64,000 nucleotides of DNA, taken from the NCBI GenBank assembly GCA_935421135.1, contig OW285193.1:16168099-16232098 (forward strand), in the 5' to 3' direction. A model generated the notes under the pieces. It was not told the DNA's origin and made no database searches. It saw nothing but the letters and a program-made list of their open reading frames with translations. Position numbers and translations under genes: made by a program. Origin of the DNA: Bugulina stolonifera. Lineage: Eukaryota; Bryozoa; Gymnolaemata; Cheilostomatida; Bugulidae. Below, in pieces: positions 26,140-37,084 of the stretch; position 1 is the stretch's first letter; the number at the start of each line of letters is the position of its first letter.

Positions 26140-27711
26140 TGAGTCGCTATCTATGTTAGAGAATACCAATTACAAATACTACAAATTCTATAAAACTGTG
26201 ATATATACGCCATGTTATTATAACAAATTGAGTGAAATGTAATATAAGTGCAACACCTAGGATGTTTACTGATTCAGGAGCTGCTTCATTTTACTAGTTG
26301 GAGACATTAGTGTATACAGTTCCATCTACAGTCTTGCTAGAAATGTTCTAATTATTGTGAAAATCACTTCCATGTGTATATTAATTATTATATTATTATT
26401 AATTGTTTCTCTATTTATAATACAAAAGAAATGTAAAACGCATTATATAAAGGATTTCACAACAATAAAGCCTCAGCATAATATGACTAAAAGTATCCAA
26501 AATATATAAGATAACCCTTTGTGTAGTAATCAGCGGTTACACATAACAATTCAGTATAATTACAGATGAAGAGAGTGTATAACATCTTCATAGGCTCTAT
26601 GCTGTATGATGAACACAAGACTTGGATAATAATATTGAACAAAATATGACTGAGCCTTTAGAACAGAGATATTTGCATACTATTTGTTAGTAAACATCAG
26701 TAGCATAAGGCCTTATAATTACCATCACTTGTATATTACACACAACTACTAACAGTAGTCTAATCCAGCATGGACACTGAATAGTCTAAACAGAATATTA
26801 GTTTTAATACAACCATTATGTTCATTTATTCAGCAGAACTAGAGATATATTATGTATGTGTTATATGAATGAATAGGTCATATGATATTATCCTATTATA
26901 GTTATTATGTTCTATTGGGTATGTATGATACTATACACATACTTAGAACATGTGGGCTTTGTTTAGCCTGGGCTCAAAACTCCCAAAATAATAATAATAG
27001 ATATTAATGGTCATGTTTGAGACTGACTGTACATTACTTGCTAAACTTGTAAACCAAGATTATAGAACCATTGGTGCACCTGCATGTGTTGTATAACTAT
27101 AACTAGCTTAGTCAATATAAAGTTTTACCTAACGTTGCCAACCAGTCGTTATATAATATTCTTAGGGAGGCCCTCAGCAGTGAGCAGACATTCTGATTGG
27201 TCAAGAACTCTAGGATCATCCCCCACCTGTTTAAGATACAGAGCACCTGGCCTTACACTTCATAAGAATAATGGCTGTTATAATGAACTCAAAAGAATAC
27301 ACAATACTGCATTGATACATAATAAACTCAGAATGTATAATTATTGTTTTTAATCTGGCAAATACAAATCTATAATTATAATAACATCCAATGTCCATGA
27401 TACCGTAACTAATATTATAACAAGAGATACAACTGCGCTACAAATAAATCTCTGATTTCAACACCCTAAACATATAGGCAGTTAGTTGAACACGTAATGT
27501 ACACACCCCCTACTGCTATTTCACTGATTGCATGCAAAATTAAGAAGGGAAAATTTCAAATTTGTTTGTTTGACTTAGAGAGCAGACAACTTTGAAATCA
27601 CAGCAATTTGCTGTGAAGGGTACACCAAATTAAATTGCATATATTGGCAATATAGCCATACAATATAGCCATACAACATTGTTAGTTCATTATGGAAGTT
27701 ATGGTCAGATA
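26140..27711. other. Convergent 3' flanks of the LDLa gene and MVD
   Basis: The LDLa gene's 3' UTR probably ends soon after the AATAAA at 26464. The remainder lies downstream of MVD, which ends on the other strand at 27712. An ORF at 27084-27353 has no homology or splice logic. No further gene seen. Confidence 0.55.
26464..26469 (+). terminator. Poly(A) signal AATAAA of the LDLa gene
   Basis: First canonical AATAAA downstream of the stop codon, about 325 bases after it. Confidence 0.5.
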
Positions 27712-30700
27712 CTAGCATACAAGTAGACTAAGATATGTAGACTGGGAACCTACCTCTGTTGATATTATGTATGCGAGGCTATCTGGACAAGCTTCCACTT
27801 GATAACTCTCCACAAAACTCTACAAATACGTGTACATTACTGAAGTAAGTAACACACTACATTCAAATAATCAAGTTGGAGGCCCATTCAAAAGCGATGG
27901 GTAGTGGTAGACATTATTGATCCAAGTTTATCATTTATATCTCACACTTACCCACAGAGTGAACTGAATATAATATGTGATTTAGATTTGTGTTTTCTTG
28001 AAAAGTATTTTGTGCATAAGTCTTACAGACAAGCTCTACCAAACTTGCTACTCAAGTTATACCTGTAGTTAGATAGTGGAAAGGTGTAATGGTTGTAACC
28101 AGACACAAGTCATGTGGGATGTCTCTCCTAATATTCCTACCCAACAGGTTTCATGGCTGCTCTCATTCTAATACTCTAGTTATAATCACATATTATGCCA
28201 TTGGGATACAGGTGTACTTGCTGATAAGATAAAAGATTGTAAAGAAATCTTTCAAATATAATATGCCAATGATATCTATGAATTCACCTTATTCACAGCA
28301 CTTTGACTGAGTGGAAGTCCCTTGACTTCTAATATTCCTTCCGATGAAGGGAAGTAGTGAGTCACAATAGAGGCAACTTCATCGACAGAATCTTCTAGTA
28401 GATACAGGCAGGCATTAGGGCCAGCATCAAATGTGTAGGCGACCTGCAATGTATGAGACAAAGAGCCAGGTCAACAGCATGTGTACGCCCTAGCAAGGTC
28501 ATTTCAAGTACATACAACTCAATCTGACGATCGTGGATGGAAACTCTGTAGGCCTCTGTGACCTGAGTCTCAGCTACATGTCACACACAAGCTCACGTAC
28601 CTTTGGTGAGATACAATGTATATGAACGAGCTAGTTATGAAGAGTTTGAACGTAACAAAACAGTAGGTAAGAAAGAGAGGGCGATTTAATAGAACATGAC
28701 AAACCTTGGTAGAGCCTTTAAACTTGTTGTAGGCATGAATCATGTTGACTATACGTCTGGAGACATCGTTCATGTAGAATATAGGAGGGTAAGTGTCCAG
28801 GCAGGCTGCGTGTAGCTGATTGCTGTCCTGTAGAGCAAGCCATATATACGTATATTATACATGTAAGCTGTATATGAGACGGGCATTCTATTAGTCTACT
28901 TACAACCCAAGACCTTATTCAAGTACAAGTCTGTTAGTAGTGTGACTGAGAGATAAGCATACACCACTGTTTCTCTCTAAGTGGAAACCCTATTAATTAG
29001 TAGACATGCTAATTTGCATTGTTCCCTATCAATCTAATCTCAAACAATTTTCTTCAGTGAACCATAATTGATGTGATAAATATACATGTACCTCATTAGT
29101 AAATATATACACACTACATGTAGCTGAATAAAACATGTCAGAGCTTGTGTTGTTCTACTTACCTGCATTGTTAGTTTAGCAAAAGTTTCAAAGTCTCTTT
29201 CAAGTATGGACTTCTCCATAGCTTCCATTCTATCAGGTACAATATTGTCTGCTCTGTAGGATAACAGTTGACTAGTGCTGACTGATGTACCCATTCCAGC
29301 AGTGCTGCCAACAGCCTTCTTATCGGCTGAAACCTGGTGATAAATTAATTCCCCATTATTACATATTACTACATATCACTAGTATGAGAAGATAACTCTA
29401 TATATGTAATGACAGGTATCCTACCACTAGTGGACACTGTACAGGATTAACCAAATGGTCACATGTAGTCAGAGCATGAGAAGATAACTCCATATAATGG
29501 CATACTATTTTACTAGTATAAGAATATTACTCAATGCGGTCACATGCGCTACTAGTACAACTACTTGCATAAGAATATAACACCTCACCACAAGAATGAG
29601 AGCTTTTAGCTGTGGCCAGTGTGACTGTGGTGCCACTTGTTCAGCTACACTATCACTACCATCAGGCAACTGTCCTTTCCTCCAGGCAACAAAACCTCCA
29701 TTTAAACTACGGCAAGCACTACCAGAGCCAATCCTGAAATGAAGCACTATAATTAGTACTAATTAATGTACAATTTATACATTTGAAAATTTAGCAGTGA
29801 GAAAATGAAACGAAACACAATGTAGAGGAGAATACAATAAAAGGTATGATTAGAACTGCAGCACAAGATGAATGGAGTTGAAATTTATTATACAGTAGGT
29901 CTCACCTTGCAATCTTACTGATGTTACCCTCCACTCCAAACAGCTTACACAAACTAAATACTACAAATAAATAAATACACAGATAATTACCACTAACTGC
30001 ATTATGATAACCACTTAATCAATGCATGCGGTACACAGGTACGGTTAGCTTACCTAAGCAAGCATAACCAGCAGCACTAGAGGCAAGTCCTGCTGCAGTA
30101 GGAAAGTTGTTTTCTGAACAGATATGCACATGGGATCCTAACTCAACGACATTCTTGTTCTCTCCATCAGCTGGTCTTTTCTGCAGAGCCAATCTCTTAA
30201 CTGAATTGAGAATAATATCACTAATATTATTTGTACAGCCATAAATTAATGCTTTACAAATTGAATTTGTTCTTCAGACCAGTCCAGAAATAAAAGTAGC
30301 TCGACATCTGCATAGTACCACTAATACATTTGCACGGCCAGTTACATTGAAGCACTGTACAGTGTGTTGATTGCATTAACATTAGGCTTCGTGTGCCTAA
30401 TGTGTACATGTACATGTATATCAATTTAACTGGAAAAAGTGGAGAGGGAAAGCGTTGTTTATCAATATTAATATTTAAAATAAATATTTTAATGACTTTC
30501 CTATTGAGCAGACTTTTGACAGCACTTGCATTGTAGATATTATTCAGCATCACTCACCTTCTTTTAGAACGTTTTGTAGTCTCTTGTTGCCTATAGACTC
30601 CTCCCTTTAAATAAGGTTAAAACAAGTAGATTACTTAAATGGGAACAAGATGCAATGGCTTATGCTCCAAATATTTGTTTAGCACATGTTGCACAGATGG

Positions 30701-31680
30701 CCAATTTAAATACGATATAACCCAAATCTTGGTAAACAACAGAGAAAGCTAATCTTTTCAAAGAAATAGATGAACAGAAGCTGGAAACCATATATAGGCC
30801 TACTTACTTTCCATTCAACCATATTCTGTCTTCAGTAAAGGAAGGACTGGCCATAACGGAAGTTTTAGCACATAGCTGCAGATAAAAAATAAATATGAGT
30901 ACTTGTACACATATGTACATGCAATTATGTAATTATTTTAACATGGGGAACACAATCAGCTATGTTACAGAGTGTTGAAACAAGAGTAGGCAGTATAGTG
31001 AATTATTTGATGCTGTTATATATTGTTGTGATTTCATGTCATCAAGACATCACACTCACCTGGGGAAAGTATAGACTAAACTACTACAATAGGCTTATAT
31101 TCTTGCATAACCAAATTTTGGAGAAAACTTGCCTGGTCTTGAGATAGAGTGACGCTGAGAGAGTCATTAATAGGTAATATTAAATCTTCATCCCTTTTTC
31201 CCCCTAAAAAGACAGAGTTATATTACTATAGTCTGGTGAGAGCAATGTGATTGTATAGTATTGGGCTAGTCGTAGAAATAATTAAGGTTTATATAGCAAG
31301 GTGGCCATGGAGGAGTGTCTCATGGTAGTTGTGTGACCAATACTCTACTGATACATGATGATCATTGATGATCAGTTGGCTCAGTACAAACCATTCACTC
31401 ACTGCTCACCGGGAAAGCTTCCCTGAGTTGCTGAGCTGGTGTAGTGGTGATGTACTCTGTCTACTGTGCTAAGCGATTAAGGGGCGTAGAGGCCTCGGGC
31501 TCAAACCCCAATCATGAATTGGTTATTTTCATAGATGTGAAATCGACTGCTCGGCGTTAAACTGACTCTAAAATGCTTGCCGCAGGAAAATTAAAAATTA
31601 ATTAATGAAATGTACTCACAATATTTTACAACAGCAATGTTTACCGGTGCTGTGCAAGTGACTGATGTTTCTTTGAGCAT
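27712..31680 (-). CDS. MVD: Diphosphomevalonate (mevalonate diphosphate) decarboxylase
   Basis: Eleven exons on the minus strand: 31620-31680, 31133-31203, 30808-30875, 30558-30604, 30054-30200, 29906-29960, 29589-29733, 29163-29333, 28705-28827, 28288-28443, 27712-27819. Phases match, giving 383 residues (human 400). The cytosolic enzyme uses ATP to convert mevalonate 5-diphosphate to isopentenyl diphosphate, the last step of the mevalonate pathway. Signatures: [20 protein letters not shown] at the N-terminus, [11 protein letters not shown], the GHMP-kinase loop [49 protein letters not shown] and [12 protein letters not shown]. The catalytic Asp is expected in the TFDAGPNA segment. Intron 2 starts with GC (CAG|GCAAGT), a GC-AG intron. 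Intron 1 carries a SINE-like sequence. Confidence 0.96.
31424..31580 (+). mobile_element. tRNA-derived SINE-like sequence in MVD intron 1
   Basis: A box A-like TGGTGTAGTGG (31437-31447), as in tRNA 5' halves, is followed by a box B-like GGCTCAAACCC (about 31498-31508). The distance is longer than in a normal tRNA, and the sequence has no cloverleaf I can close. It is best read as a decayed Pol III-derived SINE, not a tRNA gene. Confidence 0.4.
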
Positions 31681-32490
31681 TATTAAATTAATTATTATTT
31701 GATGAGAATTAAGTGGGTAGACCTCAAACCAAAATGAATATTGAAGAAGAAATAGCGTTGTGTTGGCAACCCCAAACAAAGAAATTAAAACTTGAGGCTG
31801 AATATCGCGCGATATGGTCATATCAGAACCGGATACATTGATGTCTAACATTTTACTCATGCACCAGTAATTGTATTTAGCTTATACAGTGCTGTGCTTA
31901 TCACTGGGAATTCCCCATTGCAACTAACGGTCACATTATTTCGAAACTAACAGAAGAAGAAGGACAACCCTAGAATGTTTAAAAAGTTGTCTTTCCAAAC
32001 TATCAGCTTTGTTCGGTCGCTCGCCCCTGTGATCGTAGCCATTTATAAGTTACACTCGAATATGACGAATTCTACCGGGGAGCACTTAATTCTTTTCCTA
32101 ATTCATTCTATGAGCACGCCTACCACTCACCACAACTTTGTTTAAGAATACCAACCATACCTCTATGATACCAACTATTACTAGTTACTATGAGTGCGAC
32201 TATGAACTATGACTTTCGCTGTGTGACTGCATACTTCTACTGTGACTACTACTATAAACACTCAATGTAATAGGCAGCTATTAATAAACTTTAACAGTTG
32301 AAGCTAAACTGTAGTTGAGAAGCCAATAATACTCTAACTCTACTGATACATGATGATCATATCATTGATGATTGATACCAAGGAGTACTCCTTGTTGATA
32401 CTAAACGAAGGAGTACTTCTTGATGATACTAAACCAAGGAGTACTTCTTGATGATGATACTATACTGATGATTATCATTGGTTATGATAC
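31681..32490. other. Upstream flank of MVD, left of the retrotransposon
   Basis: Contains the presumed MVD promoter. Near 32325-32373 there is a stretch (ACTGATACATGATGATCAT) also found in MVD intron 1 at about 31340-31376. It ends with a short minisatellite (32374-32462) and the 5-bp target-site copy GATAC (32486-32490). No coding sequence. Confidence 0.5.
32374..32462. repeat. Short minisatellite with palindromic core (3 copies)
   Basis: Three diverged copies of a unit containing AAGGAGTACTTCTTGATGATACT. The first copy includes a perfect 16-bp palindrome, CAAGGAGTACTCCTTG, at 32379-32394. Confidence 0.8.
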
Positions 32491-32788
32491 TGTTGGCTTA
32501 CTGAACAGCACAGTTACAGTAAGGAAAAGAGATAATGATAAATACGCAGTACCAAACTGCTTCACGATGGCTCTCCGACCTCCCCTTAGCCACCACCTAC
32601 GCCACCTACGCGTTGGCTACCAGAGCGCAACACGGTTGGATAATAATAATTGAATAATGTGAGCACAAACACAGCGAGACTTCCACTCCGCACAAATACG
32701 TTTGTGCAACTGACCGCAGTCCACTCGCTGCTCTCCCAATCAACGCGCATGCGTCTCGATCACCACGTGACCATTCGAAGACCTCACA
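32491..32788 (-). repeat. 3' LTR of the retrotransposon
   Basis: 298 bp, one mismatch to the copy at 37085-37382. In element orientation it starts TGTGAGGTC and ends CCAACA. It follows the polypurine tract. Confidence 0.95.
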
Positions 32789-32835
32789 TCTCCCCCAGCT
32801 TCTCAAGAAGCTCACCACACGACGCTAGCTACTGG

Positions 32836-35800
32836 TTAAGTAACATAATCGTCCAAATGCGCAGGACGCCGTCGCGCCCGCTGCGAACGCCTTACATGAA
32901 CAGGCGCCACTTCGGCCTCCTGAACAGGGGATTCCACGATGTCCTGCTGCTGTGCCACCTCGACACTGTCACCTGCTCTGTGAGGTGACGCTGGCCTAGC
33001 GACTGGATCATGAGAAACATTGTCTGCTTCTGTAGCATCCTGATATGCTGCCTGCGGCATCAGGTCAGTGGAATGATCCCGGTCAGATACAACCCAGTCA
33101 TCTGTGACTGTGCACTGGTTGTCGGCCATTGATCCCAGATCATGGCCCCGTCGACGCTTTCTGATGTCTCGCACATGCCGTGGCATGCCGTTTACACACA
33201 CCGTATGCCGTGACACGACACTCGTGACTTCACCGAGTGCCCACTGTTTAGTGCACGAGGGCGGGTTAGGCTTGACCCACACTTCATCTCCAATAAAAAA
33301 ACTGCATTCAGTGTCTTCATCAGACTTCTGTATGCTGACATCAAAAGGTACTCGCCAGCGGTACCTGAAGAGCACACGGGAAGGAACAGAGCCGGCTTCC
33401 GTCTCCTTTCGAGGCGTTACGTTATACCAAAAAGTAGCCTCCTCGGGTGAAATCTTACCCCGCTCCGCAATCCTCTTGATTGTCCTGTGGTTTCTTTCCA
33501 CGATTCCATTGCCACTCGGGGCGTACACGGCTCGGAATCGCAGGGAAATACCCCACTCGTCAGCGAACTGTTCTACAGCCGCTGACCGGAACGCAGTCGA
33601 GTTGTCCACCAACAACTCATCCCACGACCCGCGCTCAATTACTACATTTCGCAATTGAGCAACAATCTGCGTTGCCGACTCATTCGGCAACCGTTTCCAG
33701 ATAGCAAAACGCGACGGACCACAGTCCACCATAGAGAGAAACACCTGGTGTCCATAGTGGGTTATGTCAGCTGCAACCCGACACCAATTGTTCTCTACAG
33801 CTAGGTTTCCACGAGGCACCATGCTCTCGCTTCGCATAGCCGGGTCGATGCACTGACAAGCCTCACAGCTCATCAGCTCCCGACGCACTTGCTCGCGAGA
33901 CAGGTCGCCACGAATCTGTCGGGCAAGATACAGGGTCCTATCAACACCCAAGTGATGCGGCAGGTGTGCAGCCCAAACTGCATCCTTGGGGTCTTGCCCA
34001 GTGAGTATAATAGCAGCTACCTCTGCCGATGAATCGCTCGGTTCACGATGTTCTAGCCAGCGCTTCGGTACCCTGGTCATGCGATCAGCTTTATTTTCTA
34101 CCGTAGGTACAAATCGTACCGACACATTCAGGCCGTACTCGGCGATTGTCTCACGAACCACCACCAATCGACGTTTAACCAACATCTCAGCGGCACCTTT
34201 AGTGCGCACCCGGCTGCGCTTGTCAATAGCATTTGCTATCCAATTGACAACAGTCATTGAATCAACAGCTAAGGTGAAGACCTTAAATCCCCACACGATA
34301 GCCAAATTGATCCCTCTAGCCACAGCTTCTAGCTCAGCAACATTGATATGCATGCAATCAGACTCCTTTCGGAGCCATGACGCATCCTCCACAATGTTGC
34401 CATCGACCTCCAGGGCCACACCCATGGCAAGAGAACTAGCATCTGTCCACACTGTGACAGAACCACCGGGGTTCACCATCCAGGAGCCCTTGACAGGGTC
34501 CTCCCGTCTAGCCCGGGCTAGCAGTTCTACTGCTAGGGTGCGAACATCAGGCTCAACCTGCTCGTCCCAAGGACCACTGCACCCCAGGCGCTTCAAAAAA
34601 CTACAGTGGGGACGTAGCCACCCAGCAACCGGGTAATGTCCCACCAGTCGGCCACACAAGGAAAACAGCTCCCTTTTGGTTAATTTGCCCGGGTCAAGAC
34701 TCACCTCGGTGAGAGCTGTTCCTCTCGCCATCTCCAGACATCCACTAGAACCCCGTCGCAGCGCGACTCCCAACAGACGGCCTCCATCAAGGCTCTCTGG
34801 CTCCTTTGTCACAAGGCCATACATCTTCAGGTGCGATCGCACCTTTTCAACACTGACCACAGATTCCTGAACCACTATATCATCAATATAGTGATCAGTT
34901 CCATGCCGAACAGATTCCTCCAACGAGAGAACCTTACTAAGGATCGACGTCATGATCCTCGGTGCACAGGACAGGCCAAAACCTAGCCTGGTCAGGGCAT
35001 AATTCACACCCTTATACCTAACTACCTGATACTTCCAGAGATCCTCAGCGACATGTATCTGCAGGTATGCTGACTTTAGATCAACGACTTTGAGCTCCCC
35101 TTGCAGCTGTCGCCATTTCCTCAGTTTGTCCCCACAAACAGCAACCATGTCATCGCCCGTATGACACTCAACATAGTTATTCAGTTCACGGTAATCCATG
35201 ACTGGGCGAACCTTGTCCTTTGTGGGTTGAAACACCGCCAGTAATGGAATAATACCTGTGACTGGCCCATCCCACCGTTTCAACCAACCCTTCGAGATCC
35301 AGCTCTCGAGTTCAGCGCAATAACGCTCACGCAAATGTGGCGCCTGAGCGCACTTGTACTCAGAGACACGTGACTGAAGCTTCTTGGGAGATTCTCCAGA
35401 CCACCGCCAGCTGACCGTCCATTGACCATTTGCAAATGTGGCATAGAAGTCGGGGTCCTCCACCCTCAGAGACTTATTAGTGTCGCCACAACGACTGCCG
35501 GCTGCTCCACAAGCCAATGACGTATGGTCACTCCGCTGATCAGGAATCCTGCAGCAAGTACCCGAGGGAGACTTTCCCCAGCGAACCGAGTACTTCGAGT
35601 CAGAGCCTCTCTGCACAGTGACTCCTCCCATGTGATCAATCACATCTCCGCCGAGTAAGCAATCAACTCCCAGATTGCCCAACTCATTCATCACTGGCGC
35701 AGAGACATCAAAACAGTGCCCGTGCAATCCAATGATAACCCGACAACAACCCCTCACGTTAGAGGCCTTGCCATCAGCCGTTAACAAAGGCCGACTCTGC

Positions 35801-35988
35801 CTTAGGGCCTTTCCCACCACCACCCGCGGACTGACCAGAGTCCGCTCGCTTCCAGTGTCAACCAGACACGAGAAACAACGACCGTTCAGAACGGCCTGAA
35901 TGACTGGCATTCGACTATTAGTTGTAGCCTTACCAGTGGCCCCCGACAGCGCCAGGCTATCTCGCGGTACGCATGCACCGCTCAGCAC
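32836..35988 (-). CDS. pol: Retrotransposon Pol: protease, reverse transcriptase, RNase H, integrase
   Basis: An uninterrupted frame of 1050 codons counted from 35988, without needing an ATG. It is in the -1 frame relative to Gag and is open upstream to about 36103, so it is probably made as a Gag-Pol fusion by frameshifting. Aspartic protease DTGS is at residues 44-47. Reverse transcriptase has VDLKSAYLQI (Asp303) and the YIDD box at 367-370. RNase H has Asp516 (WTDAS), Glu552/554, Asp576 and Asp635. Integrase has a zinc-binding HHCC-type region (His675/678/679, Cys708, Cys711/713) and the catalytic triad Asp741, Asp795, Glu831, a DD35E spacing. A basic C-terminal tail follows. All catalytic motifs are present, so the copy may be active apart from the gag start problem. 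Confidence 0.95.
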   Translation of the reverse strand: MLSGACVPRDSLALSGATGKATTNSRMPVIQAVLNGRCFSCLVDTGSERTLVSPRVVVGKALRQSRPLLTADGKASNVRGCCRVIIGLHGHCFDVSAPVMNELGNLGVDCLLGGDVIDHMGGVTVQRGSDSKYSVRWGKSPSGTCCRIPDQRSDHTSLACGAAGSRCGDTNKSLRVEDPDFYATFANGQWTVSWRWSGESPKKLQSRVSEYKCAQAPHLRERYCAELESWISKGWLKRWDGPVTGIIPLLAVFQPTKDKVRPVMDYRELNNYVECHTGDDMVAVCGDKLRKWRQLQGELKVVDLKSAYLQIHVAEDLWKYQVVRYKGVNYALTRLGFGLSCAPRIMTSILSKVLSLEESVRHGTDHYIDDIVVQESVVSVEKVRSHLKMYGLVTKEPESLDGGRLLGVALRRGSSGCLEMARGTALTEVSLDPGKLTKRELFSLCGRLVGHYPVAGWLRPHCSFLKRLGCSGPWDEQVEPDVRTLAVELLARARREDPVKGSWMVNPGGSVTVWTDASSLAMGVALEVDGNIVEDASWLRKESDCMHINVAELEAVARGINLAIVWGFKVFTLAVDSMTVVNWIANAIDKRSRVRTKGAAEMLVKRRLVVVRETIAEYGLNVSVRFVPTVENKADRMTRVPKRWLEHREPSDSSAEVAAIILTGQDPKDAVWAAHLPHHLGVDRTLYLARQIRGDLSREQVRRELMSCEACQCIDPAMRSESMVPRGNLAVENNWCRVAADITHYGHQVFLSMVDCGPSRFAIWKRLPNESATQIVAQLRNVVIERGSWDELLVDNSTAFRSAAVEQFADEWGISLRFRAVYAPSGNGIVERNHRTIKRIAERGKISPEEATFWYNVTPRKETEAGSVPSRVLFRYRWRVPFDVSIQKSDEDTECSFFIGDEVWVKPNPPSCTKQWALGEVTSVVSRHTVCVNGMPRHVRDIRKRRRGHDLGSMADNQCTVTDDWVVSDRDHSTDLMPQAAYQDATEADNVSHDPVARPASPHRAGDSVEVAQQQDIVESPVQEAEVAPVHVRRSQRARRRPAHLDDYVT

Positions 35989-36029
35989 TTCACTCGTTGT
36001 TGAGGAGCGAGGTGCTCGGCGATTAACGC

Positions 36030-36917
36030 CTAGTTGCTGGTGTCCATGGCGGAGGATGCGGCGCCCCGAGTTGCACCCTCCCCGTGAAAACCCGACTGGC
36101 TATCCTCCAGCCCTGCAGCCGCTGCAGGCGGCTTCGGTGCAGGACACTCCTGCACCCAGTGATCGGTGCTGCCACACCGAAAACACCCTGCCCTCTTGCC
36201 AGAAGAGCGCTTCGAAGGCTGCTTACCGGAGAAGGCCCGCCTACTCACGGTACACTCCTTTACCCGGTGTGGACCTCCACAGCGGAAGCAACTAGCAGTG
36301 CTCCCCGTCTGCTTACCCGAAGCAGTTGCAGCGGCAGTGACAGACGGCTGTGCTGATCCAGCACGCCCTCCCACTGCCCTCCTCGATGCGAGCTTCCCTC
36401 GCACCCGGGACAACAGCGCCCCAAAGTCGACGGTGTACGCACCTTCGTGCGTCACCGCCCACTCATAGACGGAGGCTGGGAGCCCCTCTATGAACTTAAT
36501 CCGAAAACTAAGGTCTGTAGAGGACAGCCCCAGTCTACCAGCGTACCTCTCCAGCCTGTCGAGGTACACGTCAACCGACTCTCCCTCCTGGAGTTCGAGG
36601 TTGACAAACTGACGCCAAGCCTCCTGCCGAGGCATGGCGTACTCCGCTGTTAACACAGCCTTCACGACGTCCCAATTAGACGCCTCGTGTACCATCATCC
36701 GTCCGTACACTCGAGCAGCATTGCCCCCCAGCATGTATGCTAGCAGGTCGGTTGGAGACACTCTCTCCAACCCACAGTACCTCTCGTACTCACGCAGCCA
36801 CGCTGCCACGTCTACTGACCCATCGCCAGTAAACTGAGACACTTGTCTCCTGATTCGGTCCAAAATCGGACCACGTGCCTGATTAAGCACACTGGCAAGC
36901 GTGCCAGCATCCACCAA
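36030..36917 (-). CDS. gag: Retrotransposon Gag with two zinc knuckles
   Basis: An open frame to the stop at 36030-36032. The central part (GDGSVDVAAWLREYERYCGL and following) resembles a Gag capsid-like fold. Two CCHC knuckles lie at the C-terminus (CFRCGGPHRVKEC and CFRCGSTDHWVQEC); the first has one residue fewer before the His. The start is unclear: the only in-frame upstream ATG (36990-36992) is followed six codons later by TAA (36972-36974). Below that stop the frame is open from 36971 without an ATG before the knuckles. Either this copy has a nonsense mutation, or initiation is non-ATG or spliced. Confidence 0.85.
   Translation of the reverse strand: MVDAGTLASVLNQARGPILDRIRRQVSQFTGDGSVDVAAWLREYERYCGLERVSPTDLLAYMLGGNAARVYGRMMVHEASNWDVVKAVLTAEYAMPRQEAWRQFVNLELQEGESVDVYLDRLERYAGRLGLSSTDLSFRIKFIEGLPASVYEWAVTHEGAYTVDFGALLSRVRGKLASRRAVGGRAGSAQPSVTAAATASGKQTGSTASCFRCGGPHRVKECTVSRRAFSGKQPSKRSSGKRAGCFRCGSTDHWVQECPAPKPPAAAAGLEDSQSGFHGEGATRGAASSAMDTSN
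36051..36093 (-). promoter_or_regulatory. -1 programmed ribosomal frameshift signal at the gag-pol overlap
   Basis: In Gag frame the sequence reads G GGT TTT (36093-36087), a canonical X XXY YYZ slippery heptamer. After a 5-nt spacer (CACGG) comes a perfectly placed stem: GGAGGGTGC (36081-36073) pairs with GCATCCTCC (36059-36051) over 9 bp with one G-U, closing a 13-nt loop. Pol is in the -1 frame and becomes open about 10 nt before the heptamer. The Gag stop is 55 nt downstream of it. Confidence 0.85.
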
Positions 36918-37084
36918 CAGAGTGGTGGGTTCCCTCTCTGGCTGGCTTGACGACTCACCAGAAGCCTCATCTTATAAGCCAGGCTTACTCATTATTAACA
37001 ACGAAAACAAAACAAAATGCAATAACGTAATTAAATAAGTGGAGAAAAACAATTAATTAAATAAGAAAAAGAGCCGAAATAGCT

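Noticed and set aside
33104..34636. Several plus-strand ORFs (33104-33658, 33986-34636) opposite the retrotransposon
   Set aside because: They are antisense to an intact pol frame with all catalytic motifs and show no domain of their own.
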